Shown here: positions 27,618 through 36,566 of the stretch, piece by piece
How positions within the stretch are numbered: the first letter of the stretch is position 1
How the letters are laid out: each line of letters opens with the position of its first letter
Source of the DNA: Bilabrum cf. latius
Lineage: Eukaryota; Bigyra: Bicosoecida; Bigyra; Bicosoecida
Length of the DNA: 64,000 nucleotides
Direction of reading: 5' to 3'
NCBI GenBank assembly: GCA_965178125.1
Contig: CBCXTV010000005.1
Span: 1-64,000, forward strand
Made by a program: the position numbers and the translations under genes
The notes under the pieces: generated by a model
Seen by the model: the letters and a program-made list of their open reading frames with translations, nothing else
The model's database searches: none
What the model was told of the DNA's origin: nothing

Positions 27618-28090
27618 TCACAAGGTCGACTTCGCCTGGCTCGTTGAGGAGTTGGCGGAGCTGCGTGCTGCGATCTCTTCTTTTTGCACCAACTGCAAGA
27701 TCTTCCTGTCTAGCACGATTTGGGCGAGCTCGTCGTCTGTGAGGTTTTTTGGCGTTCTTCATGGTGCGCCTTTTCTGCCGGATGGTTTTGCGGATGGCCT
27801 TCGTTTTAGCCCGCTGCTCGAGCTTGAGAGCCTTGCGCTCCTCGGTAAGGCGTGTGATCGCTTGCCGTCCACTTGTCGACGAACAAGGGTGTGTCGCCAG
27901 GTTCGTCCGTCTTGGCGGTCTTCTCTAGCGCTTCCATGTGTCCGTCTTTCGGGCAGGGCTCCTCGAAGAACTGCTGCGCATGATCTGGTTTCTGTGATCC
28001 TGCCTCCGTCGCTTCGGGTGGCGCCGCTGCATCCGCATCTCTAGGGGAGTCGAGCCGCATTGCGTCCTCCGGTTCTGCGTCGCTCGCCAT
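27618..28090 (-). pseudogene. Small coiled-coil protein, copy B, frameshifted
   Basis: Counterpart of 6840-7310. A one-base insertion near 27862 (CGCTTGCCG for CGCTGCCG) and another change near 27744 (GAGGTTTTTTGG for GAGTTTTTTGG) break the basic helix region. The N-terminal acidic part is intact. It lies at the end of the indel-rich stretch. Confidence 0.65.
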
Positions 28091-28965
28091 GGGGTGTGCA
28101 GTGAGTTTGCTTCCTGAGCGGGCTGCTTTTCTGTGCGAAGCTTCTGGCAGTTGCTGTATTCCTGGGCCCAAAAAAAACTCAGCGAGAAGTGCTTTCACAT
28201 GGAGGTGGTGCGGTAAGAAGTGCGCGGGTCCTTGTAGACTGAAGTGCTTCCTGCGCAGAATGGGAGAAGTTCCACTGCGGGGTCTCTCAGACGCGTCTGC
28301 ATGAGGAGGTGGGGGGTGCGTCATGGTTGCATGCGAGAAGGTGAGCTTCGAGGCGGCGCCTGGGAAAGCCTTTCTGGGTCGTCTGGATGCTGCGAAATTT
28401 GCGAAAAAGGGGTCCCAATTTTGGGCCCGTTTTCGGTGACAATTTCAAGCCTCCCGCATCGTGTTTTCCTCTTGTGTACCCCTTTTTGGGCTCAAAACTG
28501 GTCCCGGAAAGTGTGACCTCGAAACTGCGTCCTTCGCGGTCCTCCCTTTGGCTTCTGGGGCCTCAGGTGTTTCCCTTTTTTCTGTGGGCAGCACTCTTTT
28601 TTGCGGAAGGGCGTTCCAGATTTTTTTCTGACGATGCCGCTTTAAAAAAGGACTTCTGATGTGGTGCGTGCTGGGTCCTGTCATCTCCAGACTTCCTCCG
28701 AGGATGCACACATGAGCGGGAAGAGGACACACATTGGCAGAAGAACTTCTGGACTTGTGACTCTGAAGAGCTTTGCGACTTTGGCACTGCGTGCTGCCAG
28801 CGTTCATGCACCGAGAGCATGCGGATCTCCACGTGCTATGCGACTTCCGGAGAGAATGGGACCGATGGAACTATGTGACCCTCCAACTCCGGCGCTCGGC
28901 GGCCTTCTGCTGTTGCCTGCGGAGCTTTGTCTCCTCGCAACGCGCTGTTCCGCGGCATTTCGTCG

Positions 28966-31701
28966 TCAGGGCTCGTGCTTTACGCCGGGTGCCGGGGTCA
29001 GGCGCGCTCTCTTCGAAGGCTGTGCCTCAGTCCTGTTGGTGGAGGGCGACCTGGAATAGGATGAGGACGATCTGGAGCAGGATCTCGTGTCCTTGAGGCT
29101 TGCGCTCCTCGCGAGCTTCAACGAATTCCCGTGGAAGGTCCGCGGAAGGCTCACGTACTCCTCCTCGTCCACGTCATACGGCTCACTGCCCTGCTGCTGC
29201 CGCCACTGGTTGATCACAAGCTTGATGAACGTTTTGCCCCAGCTCCATTCGGAATGACTCTGTGCCTGCTCGGTGAGCCACTTGTTGTATGCGATGTTCA
29301 CCGTTTTGATGCCCTGCACCGCGGTGTAGAGATGCCCCGCGTTGAAGCGGTAACCTCGGTCGTCGGCATCCTGAAGGTTGTACCGGAGCCGGGCGTCCGC
29401 ATGGCCGATGTCGTCCGAGGGGATGTGCTCGAAGACCTTTTGGCACTGGCGGCTCACGAACGGGTCGACGATGCACTGCGTGCTTTCGGCGTACTTGATC
29501 ATGTGCCACATGGCTTCCTCGGCAAACCATTTGGAATAGCTCAAGAGGTTATAGGTCTTGTCCTTGGCCCTTGAGTAGTTGTTCGCAATGTCCTGCAGTG
29601 CGGGCGAGTCCAGCACGGCGCGCCTCGTCTGGCACAGCGGGCCGTTCTTGAGGAGCTGCTTCCTGTTGCTCTTGTGCGGAGCGTACAGAGTTCGGATGAC
29701 GTCTGGGATCACGGTGTCCGTGGCAGTCCTGCCCTTAAACATGAAGTGGTTCCAGGCCACGGTCCAGCTCATGATGGGATAGTGCACTTGCATCGGAGGT
29801 ATGAGCGTGAGGAGGCCCACGGTTTTCGCCAAGGATGCTCCCCAAGTAATCCAATCATAACTCGGGTTCTTCTCGTCGTGCCTCCTTTTGGGGATCATTT
29901 TCGGGAGGAGGAACGTTGGCGTTATGATGCGCTCCCTGAACTGCTTCGTGAGGTGCTTCATCATGCCCACCCAGACCTGTCCCAGCGGTTTGGTTGTCAT
30001 GCGGATCACGACGAGGCGCGAGCTGCTGTCCCCCTTTAGGATGTCTTCCAACTCGTTCTGCAGCGCCTGCTTTGCCTCAAGGATGTAGTACTGGATGCTG
30101 TTGTCCTTCCCGCCGTTCATCCACTCCTGCTGCTCCTCTTGGCATCTCCCCTCGAGGCAATGCGCCGCCAAGTCCCTGTCGTCGCAGAGGACAAGCGCGT
30201 GGGTTGAGGGTGGCCACTCCATAGCCCATGAGGGCAGCTCGGCCCCCGGCATCTCCGTGTGGAGTTTATCGATCCACTTCTGCTTGACTTGGATCCATCG
30301 AGCGGTCTGCCATTTCAAGGGAGGCAGGGTGTTCATCTTGGGCCTCTTCATGGCTACCATGTCGAGCATTCTGTCGAGGGTGGGGATGCACATCATCGGC
30401 TGCACCACGTGGATGCGGATGTCTCCGTACCTCAGGAAGTACGAATACGACCCGCCGCGTTTGTCCTGGAGGAGGTGGACGAACGTGTTGGTTTCGCCGG
30501 CGTGCTCGTGAACACCGCACAAGTCTTCGTAGGAGATGGGCACGCGCTCTGTTTTTTCCCAGACGAGGACAACCCCCCAACTCAGGGCCGCGCACACGGA
30601 CATCACGACGGACAATGTGTTTAATCGCTCGCCAAGAGTCCAGTCGTCACTCGGGTCGATCATTATGTACGGTTTCATACTGTGCCCTGCATCCGCACTT
30701 CGTCGTCCCGAGCCCCCCCACTCCGTGTCCATGCTCTCGGGAGTCGATGCGAGGACCGGGCTGGCTGCCAGCACAGATGTCATGCGGAGGCAATCTTCCC
30801 ACTTCCATACCGGCCCTTGGAACGTGTCGAAGAGGCGGCGCCAGACGCAGCGTTCGAAGCTTCGGTTCGGGATCCGCATCTTCAGGAGCGCCTTCCTCCC
30901 CTCCGGGCTGATGAGATACCACTTTAGGCCCATGCCGACGTGGTAGGGGACCACAAATGTGTTGTCTACCCAGTGCGCCGGATAGGTCCGCACGTCCAAG
31001 AGGCGCTCGCAATTGTGGATGGAGGTGGAGTTTTCGCGCTGGAGGCTGACCATTCTCGGTGCTTCTGACCCCGCTAACATGGCCATCTGCGTCACCTTGG
31101 GGTTTTTCGCGATGGCGTGAAGAACTACGAGTAGCCGATCCACGCATGCTTCGCGAGGTTCGATATCATCTTCGACAACCATGAGCCATTCCGTCGGCGT
31201 GTGGTTCTCAGCCCACAGCCATGCGTTTCGATGGGATTGGATCGCCCCAAGAGTGGCCGGATTGTATTTGATCCAGTCCGTTATCTTGCCGGAGAAGATA
31301 TCCAAGAGGGCCTGGTCTTTGACGATGTCGCGTCCATCTGGGTCCCTGTCGGTCTGCGGAAACACTGGATTGGGGAGCCGAAGGACCGCTCCCATGTGCT
31401 CGTGGAGTTCTCGCGCCCCTTTTTTTTGTCGCCACTCCTCGAAGCGGGACTCTTCCCTGCAGATCAGCAGGCATGTCATCTTCCCGAGGTCCTGGCGATG
31501 GTGTCCGAATTGCGCCTGGAAGCCCGACATCTCCAGAGACGGGAAATGGCATGCGCTGTGTGTCCAGCGGCGATCTTGCACTTCTGCTCCCGAAACTCGC
31601 GAATGCAGGATCCGGGAACATGAGCCTTGAAGGCGGCGGATTTTTGGATGGGGACACCCGCGTCCTCTCTTCGCGAGCTTCGTCCTGATCCGATGCCCCA
31701 A
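28966..31701 (-). CDS. GT25-like glycosyltransferase with second transferase-like domain and RS tail (911 aa)
   Basis: Probably the unfused form of the gene. From residue 127 it matches the chimeric ORF at 8186. The SH element is at about 153-157, the EDD at about 178-181, the GERLNTLS element near 357, and the RS-rich tail ends the protein. The N-terminus is its own: MTCLLICREESRFEEWRQKK (Met75, ATG at 31479) is a plausible start, and RLPNPVFPQTDRDPDGRD leads into the GT25-like fold. GT25 enzymes transfer galactose or other sugars to LPS or collagen; the substrate here is unknown. Differences from copy A include C497W, one extra residue (PSWAMEWPP for PSWLEWPP) and S812Y, numbered on the chimera. 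No signal peptide or membrane anchor was seen, unusual for a secretory-pathway enzyme; an upstream exon could supply one. Confidence 0.65.
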   Translation of the reverse strand: MGHRIRTKLAKRGRGCPHPKIRRLQGSCSRILHSRVSGAEVQDRRWTHSACHFPSLEMSGFQAQFGHHRQDLGKMTCLLICREESRFEEWRQKKGARELHEHMGAVLRLPNPVFPQTDRDPDGRDIVKDQALLDIFSGKITDWIKYNPATLGAIQSHRNAWLWAENHTPTEWLMVVEDDIEPREACVDRLLVVLHAIAKNPKVTQMAMLAGSEAPRMVSLQRENSTSIHNCERLLDVRTYPAHWVDNTFVVPYHVGMGLKWYLISPEGRKALLKMRIPNRSFERCVWRRLFDTFQGPVWKWEDCLRMTSVLAASPVLASTPESMDTEWGGSGRRSADAGHSMKPYIMIDPSDDWTLGERLNTLSVVMSVCAALSWGVVLVWEKTERVPISYEDLCGVHEHAGETNTFVHLLQDKRGGSYSYFLRYGDIRIHVVQPMMCIPTLDRMLDMVAMKRPKMNTLPPLKWQTARWIQVKQKWIDKLHTEMPGAELPSWAMEWPPSTHALVLCDDRDLAAHCLEGRCQEEQQEWMNGGKDNSIQYYILEAKQALQNELEDILKGDSSSRLVVIRMTTKPLGQVWVGMMKHLTKQFRERIITPTFLLPKMIPKRRHDEKNPSYDWITWGASLAKTVGLLTLIPPMQVHYPIMSWTVAWNHFMFKGRTATDTVIPDVIRTLYAPHKSNRKQLLKNGPLCQTRRAVLDSPALQDIANNYSRAKDKTYNLLSYSKWFAEEAMWHMIKYAESTQCIVDPFVSRQCQKVFEHIPSDDIGHADARLRYNLQDADDRGYRFNAGHLYTAVQGIKTVNIAYNKWLTEQAQSHSEWSWGKTFIKLVINQWRQQQGSEPYDVDEEEYVSLPRTFHGNSLKLARSASLKDTRSCSRSSSSYSRSPSTNRTEAQPSKRARLTPAPGVKHEP

Positions 31702-34425
31702 TTGAGCGCTCGACAGCAGGAACGATGAGGAACCTCAGTTCTGGTTTCGCATGTTTGCATGGCCTCTCGAAGCATGTCGTGTGCAGACCCTCCAAGCGCC
31801 TCGATGTCTGAGCATCGCTTTCTCTCCGCACGCTTCGTGCAAGGAATGCAACTCGTGCGTACCATCGTGGAGTCCTGAGTCGTTGGCCGCGGACGCACTA
31901 CGGGTCACAGAGACTCGGAAAGGGGAGCATGCCCGAATGCACATCGCGGACGGAATTTGTCCCACGCTATTGAAGGTGGTCACCGGACTCAGACTGCTGC
32001 GGTGCATGCTTCGCGCATTGAATGGAGGCGCGTAAAATCTTGCAGAATGCACAGAGGGGGTCATCCGAGCGGGATCTTTGTGTAGCATCTAGAGCGGCAG
32101 ATCGTGCGCAGGGGAGAATCCACACGCGGACTCCGAGGAGTGAGTAAGGCCGGCCCTGGAAGTCGTGCCGCGAAAGCGAATGAGCGCAACATGGCGACTG
32201 ACGGACGTCGCACGCTACGTACTTGTGGTCGCCCTCGTCCGGTCGCCCATCCCGGCGAATGGTGGCGCTGCAAGATCTGCGATGCCCGTCCGTGCCCGTC
32301 CCTCCTGGACGGCTCTGCCGAGGATCAGGGACGCTCTGGTTGTTTTTCCCTGAGCACCTGCGTTTCGAAAGCGGTCTTCCGCGTTTGCTACTTCCCCTTC
32401 GAACTCCCTGCATTTTTGGCCGGAAAAGGCAACGAAGACAGGCGTGTGCTCCATAGACTGCTCGGACGAGAAGGTGTGTGCAAGAGCCTTTCCCAATCGT
32501 CACGGGGGGTGAACTGCTGGGTCCGGAATGGATTTGACTCCTGGACTTTTGCGTGTGAAGCGTGAGGTGGGCGTGCTTCGTGGGAGGTTTCCGCATGCGG
32601 GGGGACGGGAACTTTCCTGGGTCGCTGGGCCTGGGACCGGGTAGCGGGAACTCGGGGACTTTCCCCGGGAAATGGATTCACAGAGCGTACGGTGATTTCC
32701 CGGGTCGCCCTTCTCGACCCCGAAGTGGAATTTGGCTTTCGGACCCGAATACAAGCTTAGAAGGAACTTTTTGTCTTCCGCGCCTGCGAAGGTGTGCCAC
32801 GCGGGCGGTTCTCGTTCACGCTCTTGCGCTGCAAGCAGTGAACGCGAGGCCGTCTGCGGTTTACGGCTACGTGTCATAGCGCGTCGTAGGATGTCGCGTT
32901 CCAAAAGAAGTCTAGCGGCTGGAGGGCGGTGAGTGAAGTGCACACGTAGTGATCGTGACGAACCGGGCGTCGACACTTGTCCTGGGCGACGTCCGAAACA
33001 TCTACGCTGCGCTATTACGGCCAGTCGTGTACGCTTGGTGTCGGAGGGAAGACCCCTACGGTGTATACGGTTGCCGACGAACATAGTGATGTGGTAAGCG
33101 CATTCGGAAGGGGGCGCACGAACGTGCGAGCAATAGCACGCCATTCCGCGTATCATGGTAGCCTGATATTACATGTGCCGCACAGAATTCTCAATCATTC
33201 GCGAGAAGTGTGTGCGGGGAGTACGCTGGGGTGGACAGAAAAGAGATGTCGTCCGCAGGATGTGTGCTCCCAAGGATTTGCTCGGAAGAATGCGGACGAT
33301 CGTTTGGAATGCTGCTTTGCACGCAGACTCTATTTCATAGATATGCCTCCATTCGCTGTGACCCTCGTGCGACCGGCTTCGGACGAGTTCCGCAATCTTC
33401 GCAATCATGTGCATCCCATCTCGAGGTCTGCGGCAGCTTCTCCCGCAGAGGAGCCGCCGTGGGAGCCGCTTAGCATCCCCTCGTCGCAGGGACTTCACGG
33501 TACGGTGTTGTTTATGTCTGTCGGGGTTTTTGTGATGCTCAGGTGCGCGGCCTCTTGCTCTCTTCGTGACCGATTTCGTTGTCGCAGTGCTGTGGGTCTC
33601 CGTAACGGGAATGTGAGGCAGTCTCGACACCTCGACGAGGTGTCATGCGTCATAAGGATCTGCGCGTCTTTGGTCACGGCAAGAGTGGGCGAGAGTCAAA
33701 CGGGCAGAAATGATCGTAGCAGCAGCGCTCACGGGCCCGCGGCTCCGCGGTTCACTCCCGCTTGGGAGGGCTGACCAGCGTGTAGTGGGTGGGTCTTCCG
33801 GAAAGCGCCTAGAGATACTCATCGCATAGCCTTCCCTGGAACGAGTCCAGCATAGCCTTTTTTTTTTTCGGCGGTCGTGGGGAGATACAATTCTCCCGCT
33901 GCGGAAGGCTGCACACTCCCGCATCGTGAAGTCAATCACGCAACACCGTGCCGACTCATGTACCGAGACCGATGCATCTTACCGTCAGCGGCGCTGGTGG
34001 AAGCCGCGCTGCGAACAAGCTCCTCTGCACCAGTTACCCCGCCTTTCCAATTCTCGCGCACCTGAACGTGACTCCTGTGGATACGCAGTTTCTTCACCCA
34101 GGGCGGGTGCTTCGCAACGTCGTGCGTGCCCCCTCTTGCCGTCGCGGGTGCTGAGACGCCTTCATGGTCATAAGGCGCCCTGAGCAGACTGCAGCGCGAC
34201 TTCCAGTGACATTCCCGGCAAGAACACACTGCAGCTCACATGCAGCGAGCGGAAGGACCCAATCCCGCGCGTGGGGAGGCGCTATCGTGTTGTGTTGTGT
34301 GTCGTGTTTGTGGTTTATGTCGAGCTTTCGGCACTGCGCGGAATCGGGAATTTCGGGGGTCCCTGGGCCCGGAATCGGGGACCGGAAACTGAGGCAATTT
34401 TCGCCGCCAGATGGAGTGACGGAGA
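31326..34425. other. Single-copy island between module R copy B and the satellite
   Basis: Homology to copy A ends at 31325 inside the glycosyltransferase gene. Apart from that gene's own N-terminus (to about 31701) no gene could be supported. A 154-aa plus-strand ORF (32104-32565) with one CxxC (WWRCKICDARP) and a 265-aa plus ORF (32977-33774) show no recognisable domain. 32590-32770 is a diverged copy of 34330-34500 (shared phrases such as TTTCCCGGGTC and CGAAGTGGAATTTGG versus CGAAATGGGAATCGG). A perfect 9-bp inverted repeat, GACACCTCG-A-CGAGGTGTC, lies at 33626-33644. A T12 tract lies near 33850. Confidence 0.55.
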
Positions 34426-34500
34426 GTACCGTCGTTTTCCGGGTCACCTTTTTCGGTCTCGAAATGGGAATCGGATTTGGGACAGGAATTGAAGCGGAGA
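34426..34500. repeat. About 75-bp repeat at module edges
   Basis: The stretch starting GTACCGTCGTTTTCCGGGTC and ending near GACAGGAATTGAAGCGGAGA occurs at 34426, 36010, 50231 and 51814. It brackets the satellite/hairpin block on both sides and may have mediated its duplication. Confidence 0.75.
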
Positions 34501-34501
34501 A

Positions 34502-35433
34502 GGGCCACTCTAGGGCCTCCCGGGAGCCCTCTTGGGGCCCCCAAACAGCAAAACAAACCCCGGGGCCCGAACTGTGTCGCCGCAACTTAAATTCCTTGTG
34601 TGGATCGGCCATTTTTGGCCAAATCCTGGGGGGGTCCCCTTCCGGGCCCCCCCAAAACGCTCAAAAAAAACACCACAACGTGGCGTTTTGCGTCTTTTTA
34701 GGGCGGTTTAGGGGCTCTAAAATCCACTACAACGTGGCGTTTTGCGTCTCTTTGGGGCGATTTAGGGGCTCTAAAATCCACCACAACGTGGCGTTTTGCG
34801 TCTTTTTTGGGCGATTTAGGGGCTCTAAAATCCACCACAACGTGGCGTTTTGCGTCGTTTGGGGGCTGCCTGGGGCCCATTTTTTCCACCACAACCTCGC
34901 GTTTTGCCCTTTTTGGGGCCGGGAGCCCTCTCGGGGCCCCCAAACCGCAAAAACAAACCGGGGCCCGAACTGTGTCGCCGCAACTTAAAGTCCTTGTGTG
35001 GATCGGCCATTTTTGGCCAAATCCTGGGGGGGTCCCCTTCCGAGCCCCCCGAAAACGCTCAAAAAAAACACCACAACGTGGCGTTTTGCGTCTTTTTTGG
35101 GCGATTTAGGGGCTCTAAAATCCACTACAACGTGGCGTTTTGCGTCTTTTTTGGCGATTTAGGGGCTCTAAAATCCACCACCACGTGGCGTTTTGCGTCT
35201 TTTTTGGGCGATTTAGGGGCTCTAAAATCCACCACAACGTGGCGTTTTGCGTCGTTTGGGGGCTCCTTGGGGCCCATTTTTTCCACCACAACCTCGCGTT
35301 TTGCCCTTTTTGGGGCCGGGAGCCCTCTTGGGGCCCCGAAACAGCCAAAAAAAAGCCGGGGTCCGAGCTGTGTCGCCGCAACTTAAATTCCTTGTGCGGA
35401 TCGGCCATTTTTGGCGAAATCCTGGGGGGCCGG
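34502..35433. repeat. Two-level satellite: 54-bp units within a roughly 398-bp higher-order repeat (copy 1)
   Basis: The 54-bp unit contains CCACAACGTGGCGTTTTGCG and GATTTAGGGGCTCTAAAATC and occurs three to four times per block (about 34669-34856 and 35068-35252). The blocks are parts of a larger unit marked by CGGGAGCCCTC at 34521, 34920 and 35317. Each large unit ends in GATCGGCCATTTTTGGC. Because 54 is a multiple of three, several frames stay open, giving 18-residue repeats such as FGRFRGSKIHHNVAFCV that are not evidence of a gene. Confidence 0.9.
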
Positions 35434-35509
35434 CGCAAGTGAAATCCTCCTGAGGTACCACTTCAAGCCCATGCCGACGTGGAGGGGGACCACAAATGCG
35501 TTGTCTGCT

Positions 35510-35706
35510 CAGTGCGCTGGGTAGGTCCGCAGGTCAAGGAGGCGTTCGCAGTTATAGACGTAGGTGGAGTTTGCGAGCTGCCGGCCGACATGCTCATGTG
35601 GTGACCTCCGGTCACCACATGTGCATGTCGGCCGGCAGCTCGCAAACTCCACCTACGTCTATAACTGCGAACGCCTCCTTGACCTGCGGACCTACCCAGC
35701 GCACTG
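35510..35706. repeat. 197-bp inverted repeat (98-bp arms, about 3-bp spacer), copy 1
   Basis: The two arms are complementary around position 35608 (GGTGACC-TCC-GGTCACC) with a single mismatch, so the region can form a long hairpin or cruciform. The left arm plus its upstream flank (about 35455-35510) is a diverged fragment of the glycosyltransferase gene (compare 10125-10250: ACCACAAATG, AGGTCCGCA, GGAGGTGGAGTTT). The right arm is the same fragment inverted. A related arm piece occurs at 12771-12825. Confidence 0.9.
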
Positions 35707-36008
35707 CACGACGGACCCACTCGGGAAGCTCCCGCGCAGGAGCCACTGCCGCCCGCGTTTGAAGAATATGCGGAGAAATACGAAGCCAAGGACACGAGCA
35801 TCTCGGGCACCTTTCCCGACTCGCAGCCGGTTTCAGAGACGACCACAAATCGGCACGAGAAGTGCGCCCGATTTCGTCCCCCGAAAAAAGACACAAATAG
35901 GACCCCGCGGAGATCCGCATCTGCTCCTCACGCGCGGAACGTGTTTCGGTACGCAAAAAGCGGTCACATGGGAGGCCCGGAAAGCGTCCGGAAAACGGTT
36001 CAGAAATA
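35707..36008. repeat. Fragment of Z 5' flank (copy in module S)
   Basis: About 35752-36008 matches the upstream flank of Z (1407-1650; 22172-22420), including the CGGAGAAATACGAAGCCAAG and CACGCGCGGAACGTGTTTCG phrases, with a few base changes and a 2-4 base loss near 35793. It carries no ORF of its own and ends at the TTCAGAAATA junction. Confidence 0.7.
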
Positions 36009-36230
36009 AGTACCGTCGTTTTCCGGGTCACCTTTTTCGGTCTCGAAATGGGAATCGGATTTGGGACAGGAATTGAAGCGGAGAACGGACCCCACTGGTG
36101 TTACCTCGTGCCTCCATACGATGCTAGGATCTCCAGGTTTCTCAGTTTTAGGCAGCACTCGAAGGGGAAGCTTCCGACGGCGCGCCTATGACATGCTGCC
36201 ACCCATCACCGTGGTCATCTGGAGGACTCC

Positions 36231-36388
36231 GCACCATTCGGAAAACGGCTCGCCCGCCGTGAGTGAACCAGCGATCGCCGTGTGCATCAGTAGGACCCCC
36301 GCACCATTCGGAAAACGGCTCGCCCGCCGTAAGTGAAATGGCGTCCCGAAGGACCCGTGCTCCTTTTGAAAAACGGCTCGCCCGCCGT
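36231..36388. repeat. Three direct repeats of a 30-bp unit (copy 1)
   Basis: GCACCATTCGGAAAACGGCT plus CGCCCGCCGT recurs at 36231, 36301 and, diverged, 36359. The rest of 36083-36440 holds nothing recognised. Confidence 0.8.
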
Positions 36389-36439
36389 GTGTTCCCGAGA
36401 TCCTCCAGCCACGCCACCAGTCAATGTTCTCGCTCGCCG

Positions 36440-36566
36440 TTACGTCATGGAGCCCCACGAAGTCGTGCAGATGATCAGGGCGATACCGTGAGCATCCTCC
36501 TTCTCCGTCTTCTTGCCGCCGTCGTACAGCCTGGCCGCGACACGATCTTGATGCCAAAACTCGAGG
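36440..36566 (-). repeat. Micro-patchwork of Rep, Z, 354-aa and glycosyltransferase gene pieces (copy 1)
   Basis: Within 130 bp, four minus-sense fragments abut. About 36449-36490 matches Rep (3499-3541). 36490-36525 matches the Z gene (about 866-900). 36526-36566 matches the 354-aa gene (about 16258-16300). From 36566 onward the glycosyltransferase (9708 onward) begins. Each piece is 35-45 bp. Confidence 0.7.

Noticed and set aside
32977-33774. 265-aa plus-strand ORF in the single-copy island
   Set aside because: No recognisable domain, opposite strand to all real genes, composition of a chance ORF.
34669-35252. Telomere-like TTTAGGG units
   Set aside because: Each TTTAGGG is one part of a 54-bp unit; there is no run of consecutive telomere repeats.
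34502-35433. CRISPR-like repeat array
   Set aside because: Repeats are contiguous with no unique spacers and no cas genes.
36231-36388. Splice-donor-like GTGAGT/GTAAGT after each 30-bp repeat
   Set aside because: On the strand opposite to all genes, third copy lacks it, and no exon could be linked.
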